A stretch of 64,000 nt of DNA from Candidatus Avoscillospira avistercoris (lineage in GTDB: Bacteria; Bacillota; Clostridia; Oscillospirales; Oscillospiraceae): assembly GCA_018716875.1 (NCBI GenBank), contig DVJJ01000143.1:1-64000 (forward strand), written 5' to 3'. Positions 40,956 to 48,970 of this stretch are shown here, one piece after another (the stretch's first letter is position 1; the number at the start of each line of letters is the position of its first letter). A program made the position numbers and the translations under genes. The notes beneath the pieces were generated by a model, which was not told the DNA's origin, searched no databases, and worked only from the letters and a program-made list of their open reading frames with translations.

Positions 40956-42334
40956 GCTTCACTCTCCTCTATGCGGGCCATCCACTCCAGCATGGTCGGC
41001 AAATGCTCTTCCAGAAAGGCGGTGGTATAGTTGCCGCGGACAAAGACGGGATGATAGAGAATCTGGTGCATCAGTTCGGCATTGGTCTGGACGCCGTCAA
41101 TGGTCAATTCCTCCAGGCAGCGGCGCATCCGCCGGATGGCCTCCAATCGAGTAGGGGCCCAAACGATAATCTTACCCACCATGGAATCATAGAACGGCGG
41201 AATCTCATAGCCGTTATACATACAAGTATCAATCCGAACGCCGGGACCGCCGGGGAAATAGAGGAAATCGGCCTTGCCGGGGCAGGGGGCGAATTCCCGA
41301 GCCGGGTTCTCGGCGTTGATGCGGCATTCGATGGCATGGCCCCGCAGCTCCACTTCCTCCTGGGTACGGCTCAGCTTGAGACCGGCGGCAATGCGGATTT
41401 GCTCCCGCACCAAATCCATGGAGGTGACCATCTCCGTAACCGGGTGCTCCACCTGGATACGGGTGTTCATTTCAATGAAATAGAATTCCTTATTGGGGGC
41501 CAGAACAAATTCAATGGTACCGGCATTCTCGTAGCCGGCGGCCTTGGCGGCCCGCACGGCGGCGTCGCCCATGCGCTTGCGCAAATCCGGCGTCAGGGCA
41601 TGGGACGGCGTCTCCTCCAGGAGCTTCTGGTTCTTTCGCTGGACGGAGCAGTCCCGCTCGCCCAGCTGGATGACATTGCCGTATTTGTCGGCCAAAATCT
41701 GAAATTCGATGTGGCGGGGGTTGAGAATCAGCTTTTCGATGTACATTTCATCGCTGCCGAAGCAGGCCACAGACTCGGCCATGGCCTCCCGGAACAGGTC
41801 CCGCATTTCCGACGGCTCATAGACACGGCGCATGCCGCGGCCGCCGCCGCCGGCGGCAGCTTTGATGAGCACTGGATAGCCGATGCGCGCACCGACTTTG
41901 ACGGCCTCGTCCTCATCGCGGACCAGACCGTCGGAGCCGGGCACCACCGGCACGCCCACGGACTGCATCAGCGCCCGTGCTGCAGATTTATTGCCCATCT
42001 TGCGGATAACATCGCCGCTGGGGCCGATAAAGGCGATACCGGCGTCCCGGCAGGCGTCGGCAAAGGCATCGTTTTCCGACAGGAAACCGTAGCCGGGGTG
42101 GATGGCGTCGCAGCCTGTGGCCTTGGCCACCGTCAGGATGGCATCCATATTGAGGTAGCTGTCACCGGCCCGGGGGGGACCGATACAGACGGACTGCTCG
42201 GCAAAGAGCACATGGAGGGAATCGGCGTCGGCGGTGGAATAGACAGTGACGGCCTCGATGCCCATTTCCCGGCAGGCCCGCAGAATCCGCGCGGCGATTT
42301 CGCCGCGGTTGGCAATAAGGATTTTCTTAAACAT
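40952..42334 (-). CDS. accC: Biotin carboxylase
   Basis: A 460-aa ATP-grasp biotin carboxylase. FKKILIANRGEIAARILRAC at the start, DAIHPGYGFLSEN, the glycine-rich ATP loop KAAAGGGGRGMRRV, FIEMNTRIQVEHPVTEM and AIECRINAENP are all present. I use the ATG at 42334; the longer track ORF is unsupported. No good ribosome site precedes it, but it overlaps accB by 8 bp, so translation is probably coupled to accB. Confidence 0.95.
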   Translation of the reverse strand: MFKKILIANRGEIAARILRACREMGIEAVTVYSTADADSLHVLFAEQSVCIGPPRAGDSYLNMDAILTVAKATGCDAIHPGYGFLSENDAFADACRDAGIAFIGPSGDVIRKMGNKSAARALMQSVGVPVVPGSDGLVRDEDEAVKVGARIGYPVLIKAAAGGGGRGMRRVYEPSEMRDLFREAMAESVACFGSDEMYIEKLILNPRHIEFQILADKYGNVIQLGERDCSVQRKNQKLLEETPSHALTPDLRKRMGDAAVRAAKAAGYENAGTIEFVLAPNKEFYFIEMNTRIQVEHPVTEMVTSMDLVREQIRIAAGLKLSRTQEEVELRGHAIECRINAENPAREFAPCPGKADFLYFPGGPGVRIDTCMYNGYEIPPFYDSMVGKIIVWAPTRLEAIRRMRRCLEELTIDGVQTNAELMHQILYHPVFVRGNYTTAFLEEHLPTMLEWMARIEESEA

Positions 42335-42773
42335 GGCTGTACCGGAGGATGGGGGCGTCAAAGGCCACCAGAGCGCCGTTATCCACCAGAATCTCCTCCA
42401 CCAGGAGATCACAGGGGGCGGGAATTTCATTCATGGTTTTCATGGCTTCGATAAGGCACAATGTCTGGCCCTTTTCCACCCGGTCGCCCACCCGGACATA
42501 GGGGGCGGCATCGGGAGAGGACGCGGCGTAGTAGGTGCCCACCAGGGGGGCCTTCACATAGAGGGCGTTGTCCACGGCAGGGGCCTCGACCACAGCGGCA
42601 GCTGCGGAAACCGCAGTCGCGGAAACTGCGGCCACAGGCGCAGCCGCGGGAGCGGCCACAATGGGGGCGGGCTTTTCCAGCTCCAGGGTAAAGTCACCGT
42701 CCTGCAATGCCATGCGCTGCAAGCCGCTGCGGGCAAACCGGTCCATCAATTCAAACAGATCTTGCTTCTCCAT
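42327..42773 (-). CDS. accB: Biotin carboxyl carrier protein
   Basis: A 148-aa BCCP: a short N-terminal helix region (residues 1-35), an Ala/Pro/Val-rich linker (about 36-68), and the biotinyl domain with the target Lys112 in EAMKTMNE. The biotin is shuttled between AccC and AccA/D. It starts 5 bp after acpP, completing a standard acpP-accBC order. The linker is unusually alanine-rich. Confidence 0.95.
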   Translation of the reverse strand: MEKQDLFELMDRFARSGLQRMALQDGDFTLELEKPAPIVAAPAAAPVAAVSATAVSAAAAVVEAPAVDNALYVKAPLVGTYYAASSPDAAPYVRVGDRVEKGQTLCLIEAMKTMNEIPAPCDLLVEEILVDNGALVAFDAPILRYSHV

Positions 42774-42777
42774 AATT

Positions 42778-43008
42778 TCACTCCGTATGTTCCTTTAAGT
42801 ATTGCAGAATATCTCCGACGGTCAGCATTTGGGGCAGCCGTTCGTCCTCAATGGTGACGCCGGTAGCCTCTTCCAGGGCCATGCACAGCTCCACCGCCGC
42901 CAGGGAGTCGGCGTGGAGATCCTCCCGCAGCCGGGCCTCCTCGGTGACGTCGCTGAGATCGCAGTTGAGCGTCTCCACGATCACGTCCCGTACCAGATCG
43001 AACTTCAT
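42778..43008 (-). CDS. acpP: Acyl carrier protein
   Basis: A 76-aa ACP, acceptor of the growing acyl chain. The 4'-phosphopantetheine serine is Ser35 in HADSLAAVELCM; the overall acidic helical composition and length are typical. The start MKFDLV at 43008 has GGAGGAATT upstream. It is the first gene of the long acc/fab operon. Confidence 0.95.
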   Translation of the reverse strand: MKFDLVRDVIVETLNCDLSDVTEEARLREDLHADSLAAVELCMALEEATGVTIEDERLPQMLTVGDILQYLKEHTE

Positions 43009-43038
43009 TGAAATTCCTCCGTCTGTTCTCGACAATAG

Positions 43039-43060
43039 TTAAAAATTTTTAAATATTTAA
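43039..43060. promoter_or_regulatory. Overlapping palindromic operator at the acc/fab promoter
   Basis: Two perfect palindromes overlap: TTAAAAATTTTTAA (43039-43052) and TTAAATATTTAA (43049-43060). They start just downstream of the -10 box, so a bound dimer would block transcription. The MarR-family protein encoded at the end of the operon is the natural candidate. Confidence 0.6.
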
Positions 43061-43068
43061 TCTTTCTT

Positions 43069-43096
43069 ATTTTAGCACCTGGGAACCATAAGTCAA
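43069..43096 (-). promoter_or_regulatory. Promoter of the acc/fab operon
   Basis: Minus-strand TTGACT, 16-nt spacer, TAAAAT, about 60 bp before acpP. Confidence 0.7.
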
Positions 43097-43243
43097 GGAA
43101 ATTTTTCCGACAAAGTGGTGGGAATGTCGAATATTTGGGCATAATGACGAACAAATTAGGGTGATTCCTCCCCCTGGCACAGCAAAGGGCTACAGCCAAT
43201 CCACGGAAACCGGCGAACCCTCCAGCCGCAAACCAGGCCCCAT

Positions 43244-43292
43244 AAGAAACCGGCGATATGCCGCCCGCTCCGGGAGCATACCGCCGGTTCTT
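43244..43292 (-). terminator. Hairpin downstream of the sigma-D-type gene
   Basis: An imperfect long stem (AAGAAACCGGCG pairs with CGCCGGTTCTT, inner ATATGC with GCATA) in the 231-bp gap between the fab promoter region and the hypothetical gene. It lacks a long T-run, so termination is plausible but not certain. Confidence 0.5.
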
Positions 43293-43367
43293 GCCTTTAA
43301 CAACTATCATCTGCCAACCGAAACGGTGCAAACGACCGTTGGTGCAGCGCTTCCAGGTCGGTGCGTG

Positions 43368-44105
43368 TTACGCCATAATCTGGAACACTCTATTAGTTCC
43401 GCCGCGAATGGCGGCAACCATTTGGCTCAGGGCCGTCCGGTCAAACGAATGTTCTTTCAGATATTCGTTGATCTTCTCCTGCCACTTTTCCCGTACCATT
43501 GCCGCATAGTCTGCCATTTCCTGTTCCGAAGCGCCGCTTCTAATCTTGGCATCTGTGGCTTTGGCCGTCTGCTTCATGACGGCAAATGCCGCTTTTTGCT
43601 GTTCCGACTTTTCCGTCATAAATGCACTGTAGGTTTCCAGGCCTTTATTCAGTTCGGCATATTCCTGTTCCGAAATCTCACCGGCTGCAAACGCACTGTC
43701 CAAGTCCTTTCCGATATTGCCGAACAGCTCCGCAAGCTGGTCCATACTCAGCCCGTCAATGGAGAATTTCACCCCGGTGGGATACTCCGTCATACGCGCA
43801 GCCAACTCCTGCGCCTTCTCCGACACGGTTTTATCTGTGAACTCCACAAAGTCCTGTCGGCCTTTCACCACCAACGAACTATCCAGATCATACTGGATAT
43901 TCTCTCCAAATTGCGGATCCAGCGGTATGGCCTTGCTCAAATCCACCTGGTCCAGCTTGACCCCCTTGAGCGATTGCAGCTTCTCCCCCACAACTGTGGA
44001 CGTCTGCTGGCCGCCGCCCTGATTGGACACATCCAGCTCCTTAACCCAGCCGGTATTAACCAGCGCATCCGGCAGTCTTGGCAATTCCCCTACAATCAAT
44101 GGCAT
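43368..44105 (-). CDS. Hypothetical protein behind a sigma-D-type promoter
   Basis: A 245-aa soluble protein of no recognised family. It has no signal peptide or membrane segment. The first 80 residues are polar with GGGQQTS; the rest is helical and charged (KTVSEKAQELAARM, MDQLAELFGNIGKDLDSAF, ISEQEYAELNKGLETYSAFM, AMVREKWQEKINEYLKEHSF), suggesting helical bundles. ATG 44105 is preceded by AAAGGGG. A TAAA-N16-GCCGATAT match to the motility sigma factor lies 64 bp upstream, so co-expression with flagella or chemotaxis is my inference. It is monocistronic, between the fatty-acid operon and a repeat-rich non-coding stretch. Confidence 0.7.
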   Translation of the reverse strand: MPLIVGELPRLPDALVNTGWVKELDVSNQGGGQQTSTVVGEKLQSLKGVKLDQVDLSKAIPLDPQFGENIQYDLDSSLVVKGRQDFVEFTDKTVSEKAQELAARMTEYPTGVKFSIDGLSMDQLAELFGNIGKDLDSAFAAGEISEQEYAELNKGLETYSAFMTEKSEQQKAAFAVMKQTAKATDAKIRSGASEQEMADYAAMVREKWQEKINEYLKEHSFDRTALSQMVAAIRGGTNRVFQIMA

Positions 44106-44168
44106 ATCCATTCCCCTTTCTGTTTCTCTCAGCACAGCCCGTCAGGCTAATTCCATTTGCTATATAGT

Positions 44169-44196
44169 ATATCGGCAAATATTTCTAAAAAGTTTA
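44169..44196 (-). promoter_or_regulatory. Sigma-D (SigD/FliA)-type promoter
   Basis: Minus-strand TAAA, 16-nt spacer, GCCGATAT. The -10 element is an exact match to the flagellar sigma consensus, and spacing is within the accepted 14-16 range. No good sigma-A promoter is evident for the gene. Confidence 0.65.
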
Positions 44197-44222
44197 TACC
44201 GAATCACTCTCTCCCCTCAACA

Positions 44223-44253
44223 GGAAACGGCCCGATGCCGGGGAAGCATCGGG
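44223..44253 (+). repeat. 31-bp direct repeat, copy 1 (truncated hairpin)
   Basis: GGAAACGGCCCGATGCCGGG continuing GAAGCATCGGG is repeated exactly at 44408-44438. In this copy the right arm changes from CCGTTTCC to TCGGGGCTG, so the hairpin is incomplete. Confidence 0.85.
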
Positions 44254-44407
44254 TCGGGGCTGCCGCCCTTGGCAGCAGCCCCCCTTACGCTCCCTTTCGG
44301 GAGCGGCTTTTTGATTGAACGCGCAGGGAGCCTTGCCCCCTGCACACATCCCCCGCTGCTCTGTCGCTGTTCCACTCCGCGTTGTATGTCACTTTTGCCG
44401 GACAACG

Positions 44408-44446
44408 GGAAACGGCCCGATGCCGGGGAAGCATCGGGCCGTTTCC
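44408..44446 (+). repeat. 31-bp direct repeat, copy 2, forming a complete 16-bp hairpin
   Basis: GGAAACGGCCCGATGC and GCATCGGGCCGTTTCC are perfect inverted arms around CGGGGAA. It is followed by TTGGAAAAAAG, not a T-run on the plus strand, so it is a structural repeat or a minus-direction terminator. Confidence 0.8.
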
Positions 44447-44572
44447 TTGGAAAAAAGAAAGAGAAAGAAAAGAGGGGTTACCAGAACCGTGAGCCGAGGG
44501 GGCAGCTCCCGGTTTGGATGGTGTCAGTATACGGTACAAATTTGAACAAGGTGTTAATAATTCAGAAAAATT

Positions 44573-44589
44573 TTGAAAACCTGTTTCAA
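44573..44589. promoter_or_regulatory. Operator-like dyad resembling the ribose LacI site
   Basis: TTGAAA, 5-nt spacer, TTTCAA. The similar TTGAAAC-CC-GTTTCAA at 48971 sits in the rbs operon promoter. No promoter or gene follows here with confidence. Confidence 0.35.
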
Positions 44590-44758
44590 ATGGGGTGTTC
44601 AAGGCTGTCACGCAGCGGGCCGCCCTCCCACGAAATCCTCCGCGGGTTCCCGCCGTCCCCTGCCTGGAACACTTATGATTTTAGGGGGCAGATTTGAACA
44701 GCCTATGAAGCAATTGAAAAGAAATTGGAAACATCTTCTGTTTTTTCCGGACAGAGTG

Positions 44759-44789
44759 CGCGCCCGGCGGAGAGCATCCGCCGGGCGCG
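44759..44789. terminator. Strong GC hairpin in the non-coding region
   Basis: CGCGCCCGGCGGA and its exact complement with a 5-nt loop. No strong T-run on either side; it may terminate an RNA crossing the region or be a stable structural element. Confidence 0.4.
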
Positions 44790-44929
44790 TGTCGTGTTTG
44801 AAGAAAGAGAAAAGAGGAGAATAAGATGAGTCAAAGAGGAAGTCTACCGTCGGCTCCCCGGTCAATGCTGTCCGGGCCGGTAAACTGTATTTCCTTTTGA
44901 CACCCTTAGTATAGTCCGCAATTTTGAAT

Positions 44930-44945
44930 GAATCGTGAACGATTC
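44930..44945. repeat. 7-bp dyad downstream of the ribokinase gene
   Basis: GAATCGT and ACGATTC with a 2-nt spacer, 43 bp after the ribokinase stop. Its role is unknown. Confidence 0.4.
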
Positions 44946-44987
44946 CAAAACAAATTTTGAATTTCTCCCCCGGTCTTTACGGCTTCT

Positions 44988-45875
44988 TTACTGGGCCAGC
45001 GCGTCCAGAACCTCCTGCCGGTACGGGATGGACGGCGCTGCGCCGGGCCGGGTAACGGCAATGGAAGCGGCCTTGGCGCTCATGCGCAGAACCTCTGCCA
45101 TATCCATACCCTCAGCCAGTCCCGCCAGGAAATACCCGGTGAAGGTGTCGCCGGCGGCGGTGGTATCCACGGCCTGCACCTTAAAAATAGGCTGGAACAG
45201 TTTTTGATGCTCGTCCTGATAAATGGCACCATCGCTGCCCAGTGTCAGGACGATTTTCGCGTGGGGGAACCGCTGGCGCATACCGGCCAGAATGTCCTCC
45301 GGCTCGGTTTTTCCGGTAATCTGGTTGCCCTCCACCTCATTGAGGAGGAAGATGGAGATTTTCGTCATGTCCACTGCGTCCAGCTTTTCATCATAGGGCG
45401 AGGGGTTCAGTGCAATCTGCATCCCCTTGGCATGGGCGGCGTCCACAATATAGGGCAGCAGATTGACTTCGTTTTGCAGCAGCAGAATATCTCCGGCGTC
45501 AAAATGGCTCAAGGTCTCGTCAATGTATTCCTTGGTCAGCTTTTGGTTGGCGCCGCCGAACAGCAGAATACAGTTTTGGGCGTTGCGGTCAATCTGAATG
45601 ATGGTGTGGCCCGTCTCGCCGGGAATCTGTTTCAGATAGTCGTCATGGATGCCGTACTCCTTGCATGCGTCCAAAAAGGGTTGGCCGTCCTGGCCAATCA
45701 TGCCGCCGTGGTAGACCTCCACCCCGGCTTTGGCCAGGGCCGTGGACTGGTTCATGCCCTTGCCGCCCAAAAAGTGGTTGAGGCTGGAGCTGGACTCCGT
45801 CTCACCGGGCATGAGGATGTGGTCCACATTGTACACATGGTCCAGGTTGAGAGAGCCGATGTTCAATACCTTCAT
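44988..45875 (-). CDS. rbsK: Ribokinase (PfkB family)
   Basis: A 295-aa PfkB-family sugar kinase phosphorylating D-ribose at O5. GSLNLDHVYNVD and LGGKGMNQSTALAKAG form the N-terminal substrate site, and DTTAAGDTFTGYFLAGL is the anion hole with the catalytic Asp. It is the last gene of the rbs-type operon, 33 bp after the substrate-binding protein gene, with GGAGG before the ATG. It seems intact, so ribose can still be phosphorylated even though the operon's transporter is broken. Confidence 0.92.
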   Translation of the reverse strand: MKVLNIGSLNLDHVYNVDHILMPGETESSSSLNHFLGGKGMNQSTALAKAGVEVYHGGMIGQDGQPFLDACKEYGIHDDYLKQIPGETGHTIIQIDRNAQNCILLFGGANQKLTKEYIDETLSHFDAGDILLLQNEVNLLPYIVDAAHAKGMQIALNPSPYDEKLDAVDMTKISIFLLNEVEGNQITGKTEPEDILAGMRQRFPHAKIVLTLGSDGAIYQDEHQKLFQPIFKVQAVDTTAAGDTFTGYFLAGLAEGMDMAEVLRMSAKAASIAVTRPGAAPSIPYRQEVLDALAQ

Positions 45876-45908
45876 AGAGTACGCTTCCTCCTATACGATA
45901 TACATGGG

Positions 45909-46832
45909 TCAGGCGTTGTCCTTCGTAATCAATGTTACTTCAACAGGAATGGCCTTGTCAATGGTCTCGCCGTTGATAAGCTTCACCGCCTGCTCCACGG
46001 CTGTTTTGCCGATAAGGTCCGGCTGCTGGGCGATGGTGGCGTCCATACGGCCGGCCTTGATGGCCTCAATGGCGTCGTCGGTGGCATCAAAGCCCACCAC
46101 CATAATATCCTTACCGGCACCGGAAATGGCCTCCACAGCGCCCAGGGCCATCTCGTCATTGGCGGCAAAGACGGCCTGGATGTCGCCGTTGCTCTGGAGC
46201 ATGTTCTCCATGACGCTCATGCCCTCGGTACGGTCAAAGTTGGCGGGCTGACTGGACACCACATCCAACTTCTCGTCGGCCACATTGTGGAAGCCCTGGC
46301 CCCGGTCGATGGCAGCGGACGCGCCGACGGTGCCTTGAAGCTCTGCCACCTTGATACCCTCGCCCAGGGTGTCCACAATATACTGGGTAGCCATCTCCGC
46401 ACCAGCCACGTTGTCCGAAGCAATCTGGCAGTCGATTTCCACACCGTTAACGGCGCGGTCCACGGAGATGACCTTGACGCCCCGGCTGACGGCGCTGCTG
46501 ACAGCGCTGCTGACGGCATCGGAGTCCACAGGGTTGACGATAAGGACGCCCACCTGCTTGGAAACCAGGTCCTCGATGTCGCTGGCCTGCTTGGTGACAT
46601 CGTCACCGGCGTCCACCACCGTCAGCTTCACACCCAACTCCTGGGCGGCAGCCTCAGCGCCCTCCACCAGGGTCACAAAGAAGGGGTTGTTCTGGGTGGA
46701 GACGGACAGGCCGATGGAATTGTTGACGGTACCGCTGGCGGCGGCAGTCCCTTCACCGTCAATGGTAATCATGCAGCCGGTGCAGCCCAAAGCCAGCACG
46801 ACGCTGCACAGCAGTGCAAGGATTTTTTTCAT
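45909..46832 (-). CDS. rbsB: Ribose-type substrate-binding lipoprotein
   Basis: A 307-aa periplasmic-binding-protein type I lipoprotein. The signal peptide ends with the lipobox LGCTGC, and the mature protein shows IGLSVSTQNNPFFVTLVEGA, LIVNPVDSDAV, AVFAANDEMALGAVEAI and VVGFDATDDAIEAIKAG typical of RbsB. GGAGG precedes the start. It lies 15 bp after the truncated permease gene and should be made and exported, but its partner ATPase is missing from the operon. Confidence 0.93.
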   Translation of the reverse strand: MKKILALLCSVVLALGCTGCMITIDGEGTAAASGTVNNSIGLSVSTQNNPFFVTLVEGAEAAAQELGVKLTVVDAGDDVTKQASDIEDLVSKQVGVLIVNPVDSDAVSSAVSSAVSRGVKVISVDRAVNGVEIDCQIASDNVAGAEMATQYIVDTLGEGIKVAELQGTVGASAAIDRGQGFHNVADEKLDVVSSQPANFDRTEGMSVMENMLQSNGDIQAVFAANDEMALGAVEAISGAGKDIMVVGFDATDDAIEAIKAGRMDATIAQQPDLIGKTAVEQAVKLINGETIDKAIPVEVTLITKDNA

Positions 46833-46847
46833 AGTTCGCTTCCTCCC

Positions 46848-47540
46848 TTATCTCTTGCGGTCGGACAGGACGGCCACGAGAATGACGATGGCTTTGATGA
46901 CGTCCTGATAGTAGGAGGTGACCTCCAGGATGTTCAGACCGTTGTTCAGCGCGGCGATGATGAGGACACCGGCCACGGTGCCGGTGATGCGGCCGCGGCC
47001 GCCATTCATACTGGTGCCGCCCAGGGCCACGGCAGCGATGGCGTCCAGCTCATAGCCCTCGGCCAGCGTGGGCTGGGCGGAGTCCACGCGGGAAATCATA
47101 ATGAGACCCGCCAGAGCGGCCAGGAAGCCGGAAATGCCGTAGACCCACACCTTGACCCGGGCGGTATTGACGCCCACCAGTTTGGCGCACTTCTCGTTGC
47201 TGCCGGTGGCGTAGACGCGGCGGCCGAAGGTGGTATGGTTGAGAATGAAGTAGAAAATCACAAAGGTCAGGACCAGGATGATGGCGGGAATGGGCAGTCT
47301 GATGGAGGGATTCCAGGTTGCTGCCAGGTTGCCTTTACCCAGGGTTTTAAAGAAGAATGCGCCGCTCTCGCTCTCGATGGTGGCAGCCAGCTGGGAGATG
47401 GGCTTGCCGTCGGTGAGGATTTTGGCCAGGCCGCGATAAGCGGTCATGGTGATGAGGGTGGCAATGAAGGGCTGGAGCCGTCCCTTGGTCACCAGGATGC
47501 CGCTGATGACACCCAGGATGACACCCACGATGAGGGCGGC
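46848..47540 (-). pseudogene. rbsC: Ribose ABC permease RbsC, N-terminally truncated
   Basis: About 230 residues of an RbsC permease remain of roughly 320. Recognisable parts are VTKGRLQPFIATLITMTAYRG, FGRRVYATGSNEKCAKLVGVNT and AVALGGTSMNGGRGRITGT with four or five helices. The first 90-95 residues are absent: the frame runs back as LAALIVGVILG straight into the last codons of rbsD. The ATPase gene rbsA, which lies between rbsD and rbsC in the classical operon, is missing too. The best explanation is a deletion of about 1.8 kb joining the end of rbsD to codon 95 of rbsC. The only start is a GTG without a ribosome site. Confidence 0.85.
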
Positions 47541-47944
47541 TAGCCGAAAATACAGCCGGACTGGAGAATGATGTTGGCATAGGGGGTCGTCTCACCGGTG
47601 CGGATGACGGCCCGGCAGTCTGCGGTCTGGGCCTTGAATTCCGTGTGGGGTACAAACTCCACCTCCACATTTTGACCGGCCAGCAGAGCCTCAATGCCTT
47701 GGAGGACCGTGGGGTTCTGCTCCTTGATTTCCTCGGCCAGAACAATCTTTTCCACTTTCATATCGGCCAGGACCAGCTCCAGCACACGGAGGAACTTGGG
47801 CTCGCCAAAGGTCAGGGACAGGTCAATGCGCTCTACCTCTTCCGGGATGGGCAAGCCGCAGTCGCCGATGGCGATGCGGTCCGTGTGTCCCATGTAAGAC
47901 AGGACACGGGAGATATCGCTGTTGAGAATGCCGTTGCGTTTCAT
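47540..47944 (-). CDS. rbsD: D-ribose pyranase RbsD
   Basis: A 134-aa mutarotase of the RbsD family, converting ribopyranose to ribofuranose for the kinase. NSDISRVLSYMGHTDRIAIGDCG carries the catalytic His and Asp, and TPYANIILQSG the C-terminal loop. It overlaps the LacI gene by 4 bp. Its final residues CIFG and stop lie exactly at the rbsA/rbsC deletion junction, so the last residue may differ from the ancestral end, but the active site is intact. Confidence 0.92.
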   Translation of the reverse strand: MKRNGILNSDISRVLSYMGHTDRIAIGDCGLPIPEEVERIDLSLTFGEPKFLRVLELVLADMKVEKIVLAEEIKEQNPTVLQGIEALLAGQNVEVEFVPHTEFKAQTADCRAVIRTGETTPYANIILQSGCIFG

Positions 47945-48939
47945 TTTGTGTTCTTTTCCTTTCTTCTGGTGGTTTCTCTGGGAACCAGGGAGACGGGAAA
48001 CACCTGCTGTCTCCCCTCCTTGGGCAATGTACCTTTCTGCAAAATGACCTCCACCGCCCGGCGGCCCATAGTGGTAATGGGCTGGTGGATGGTGGTCAGT
48101 TCCGGCGAAATCAGGCTGGAAAGATGGATGTCATCAAAGCCGATCAGCTGGATTTGCTCCGGCACGGCAATGCCGCGCTTGTGGAGAATCTTATAAACCG
48201 AAATGGCGACGATATCGTTACAGGCGATGATGCCGTCCACGTCGGGGAACCGCTCCAACAGCTCCTCAGTCATAGCCAGACCTGCCTGGAAATCATAGTC
48301 ACATTCCACCACCCGCTCCTCGAGATTCTGCTCCCGGCAAAAATCCCGGTAGCCCTCGTAACGGGCCTGGGCCGTGTATAGGTTCTGCGCTCCGCGAATG
48401 CAGACCATCCGGCGGCAGCCGCAGGCCGTCAGATGTTCCGCCGCCAGCCGTCCGCCCTGGTAGTAGTCGCAGTAGAGATAGGCGTTGACCTGCTGTGTCT
48501 GGAACAACGCATCCACTACCACCACCGGCATATTGTAATGGGACAATTCCTCCTGGAGCGCTTCGTTGTTGGAAGCCACAATGACGCCGTCGGCATTGGC
48601 CGCCGCCAACATCTGCAAGGCTGAACGCTCCTGCTCCAGGTCGTGGTGGACGTTGTAAAGAACAATGCGGTAGCCCTGGAGCTTGGCCGCCTCGTCGATG
48701 ACATCGGCCAGCTGGGTGAAGTAGGGGTTGCGAATGCTGGGGATGATCACACCGATGGTCTTACTGGACTTTTTGAACAGAGACCGGGCCACTTCATTGG
48801 GGACAAATCCCGTCTCTTCTATGGCTTGCAGCACCCGTTCCCGCTTGTCGGCGGCCACCGGCGTGGTGCCGTTGATCACCCGGGAGACAGTGGCAGGCGA
48901 CACGCCCGCCCGGCTGGCAACATCACGAATACTGGCCAA
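47941..48939 (-). CDS. rbsR: LacI-family regulator of the ribose-type operon (RbsR-like)
   Basis: A 332-aa LacI/GalR repressor. I start it at a TTG (48939) with GGAGG 8 nt upstream, giving MASIRDVASRAGVSPATVSR, the canonical HTH; the track's 28 extra codons include the operator and promoter. The hinge ARSLFKKSSKTIGVIIPSI and sensor motifs DGIIACNDIVA, IQLIGFDDIHLSSLISPELT follow. It is the first gene of lacI-rbsD-(rbsC)-rbsB-rbsK, so it is autoregulated; a palindromic operator overlaps the transcription start. Confidence 0.9.
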   Translation of the reverse strand: MASIRDVASRAGVSPATVSRVINGTTPVAADKRERVLQAIEETGFVPNEVARSLFKKSSKTIGVIIPSIRNPYFTQLADVIDEAAKLQGYRIVLYNVHHDLEQERSALQMLAAANADGVIVASNNEALQEELSHYNMPVVVVDALFQTQQVNAYLYCDYYQGGRLAAEHLTACGCRRMVCIRGAQNLYTAQARYEGYRDFCREQNLEERVVECDYDFQAGLAMTEELLERFPDVDGIIACNDIVAISVYKILHKRGIAVPEQIQLIGFDDIHLSSLISPELTTIHQPITTMGRRAVEVILQKGTLPKEGRQQVFPVSLVPRETTRRKEKNTK

Positions 48940-48970
48940 TGGCGCACCTCCATAAATGATAAAATGTTTC

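Larger units (their letters stand above)
44254..44987. other. Repeat-rich non-coding region
   Basis: Within the roughly 880 bp without a supported gene between the hypothetical gene and the ribokinase gene I see: a GCTCCC/GGGAGC hairpin near 44289-44306, the second 31-bp repeat with a complete 16-bp hairpin, an operator-like site at 44573, a strong hairpin at 44759-44789, and a GAATCGT/ACGATTC dyad at 44930-44945. A minus-strand TATACT near 44910 could start an RNA running through it. ORFs in the track here lack ribosome sites and look accidental. Confidence 0.5.

Noticed and set aside
43097-43131. Spo0A-box-like TTTGTCGG and TGTCGAA sequences upstream of the fatty-acid promoter, and TGTCGAAA at 58951
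   Set aside because: Single short matches in AT-rich sequence; positions and spacing are not convincing without a genome-wide model.
44573-44824. 83-aa plus ORF and other small ORFs in the repeat-rich gap
   Set aside because: They run through hairpins and operator-like dyads, lack ribosome sites and show biased composition from the repeats.
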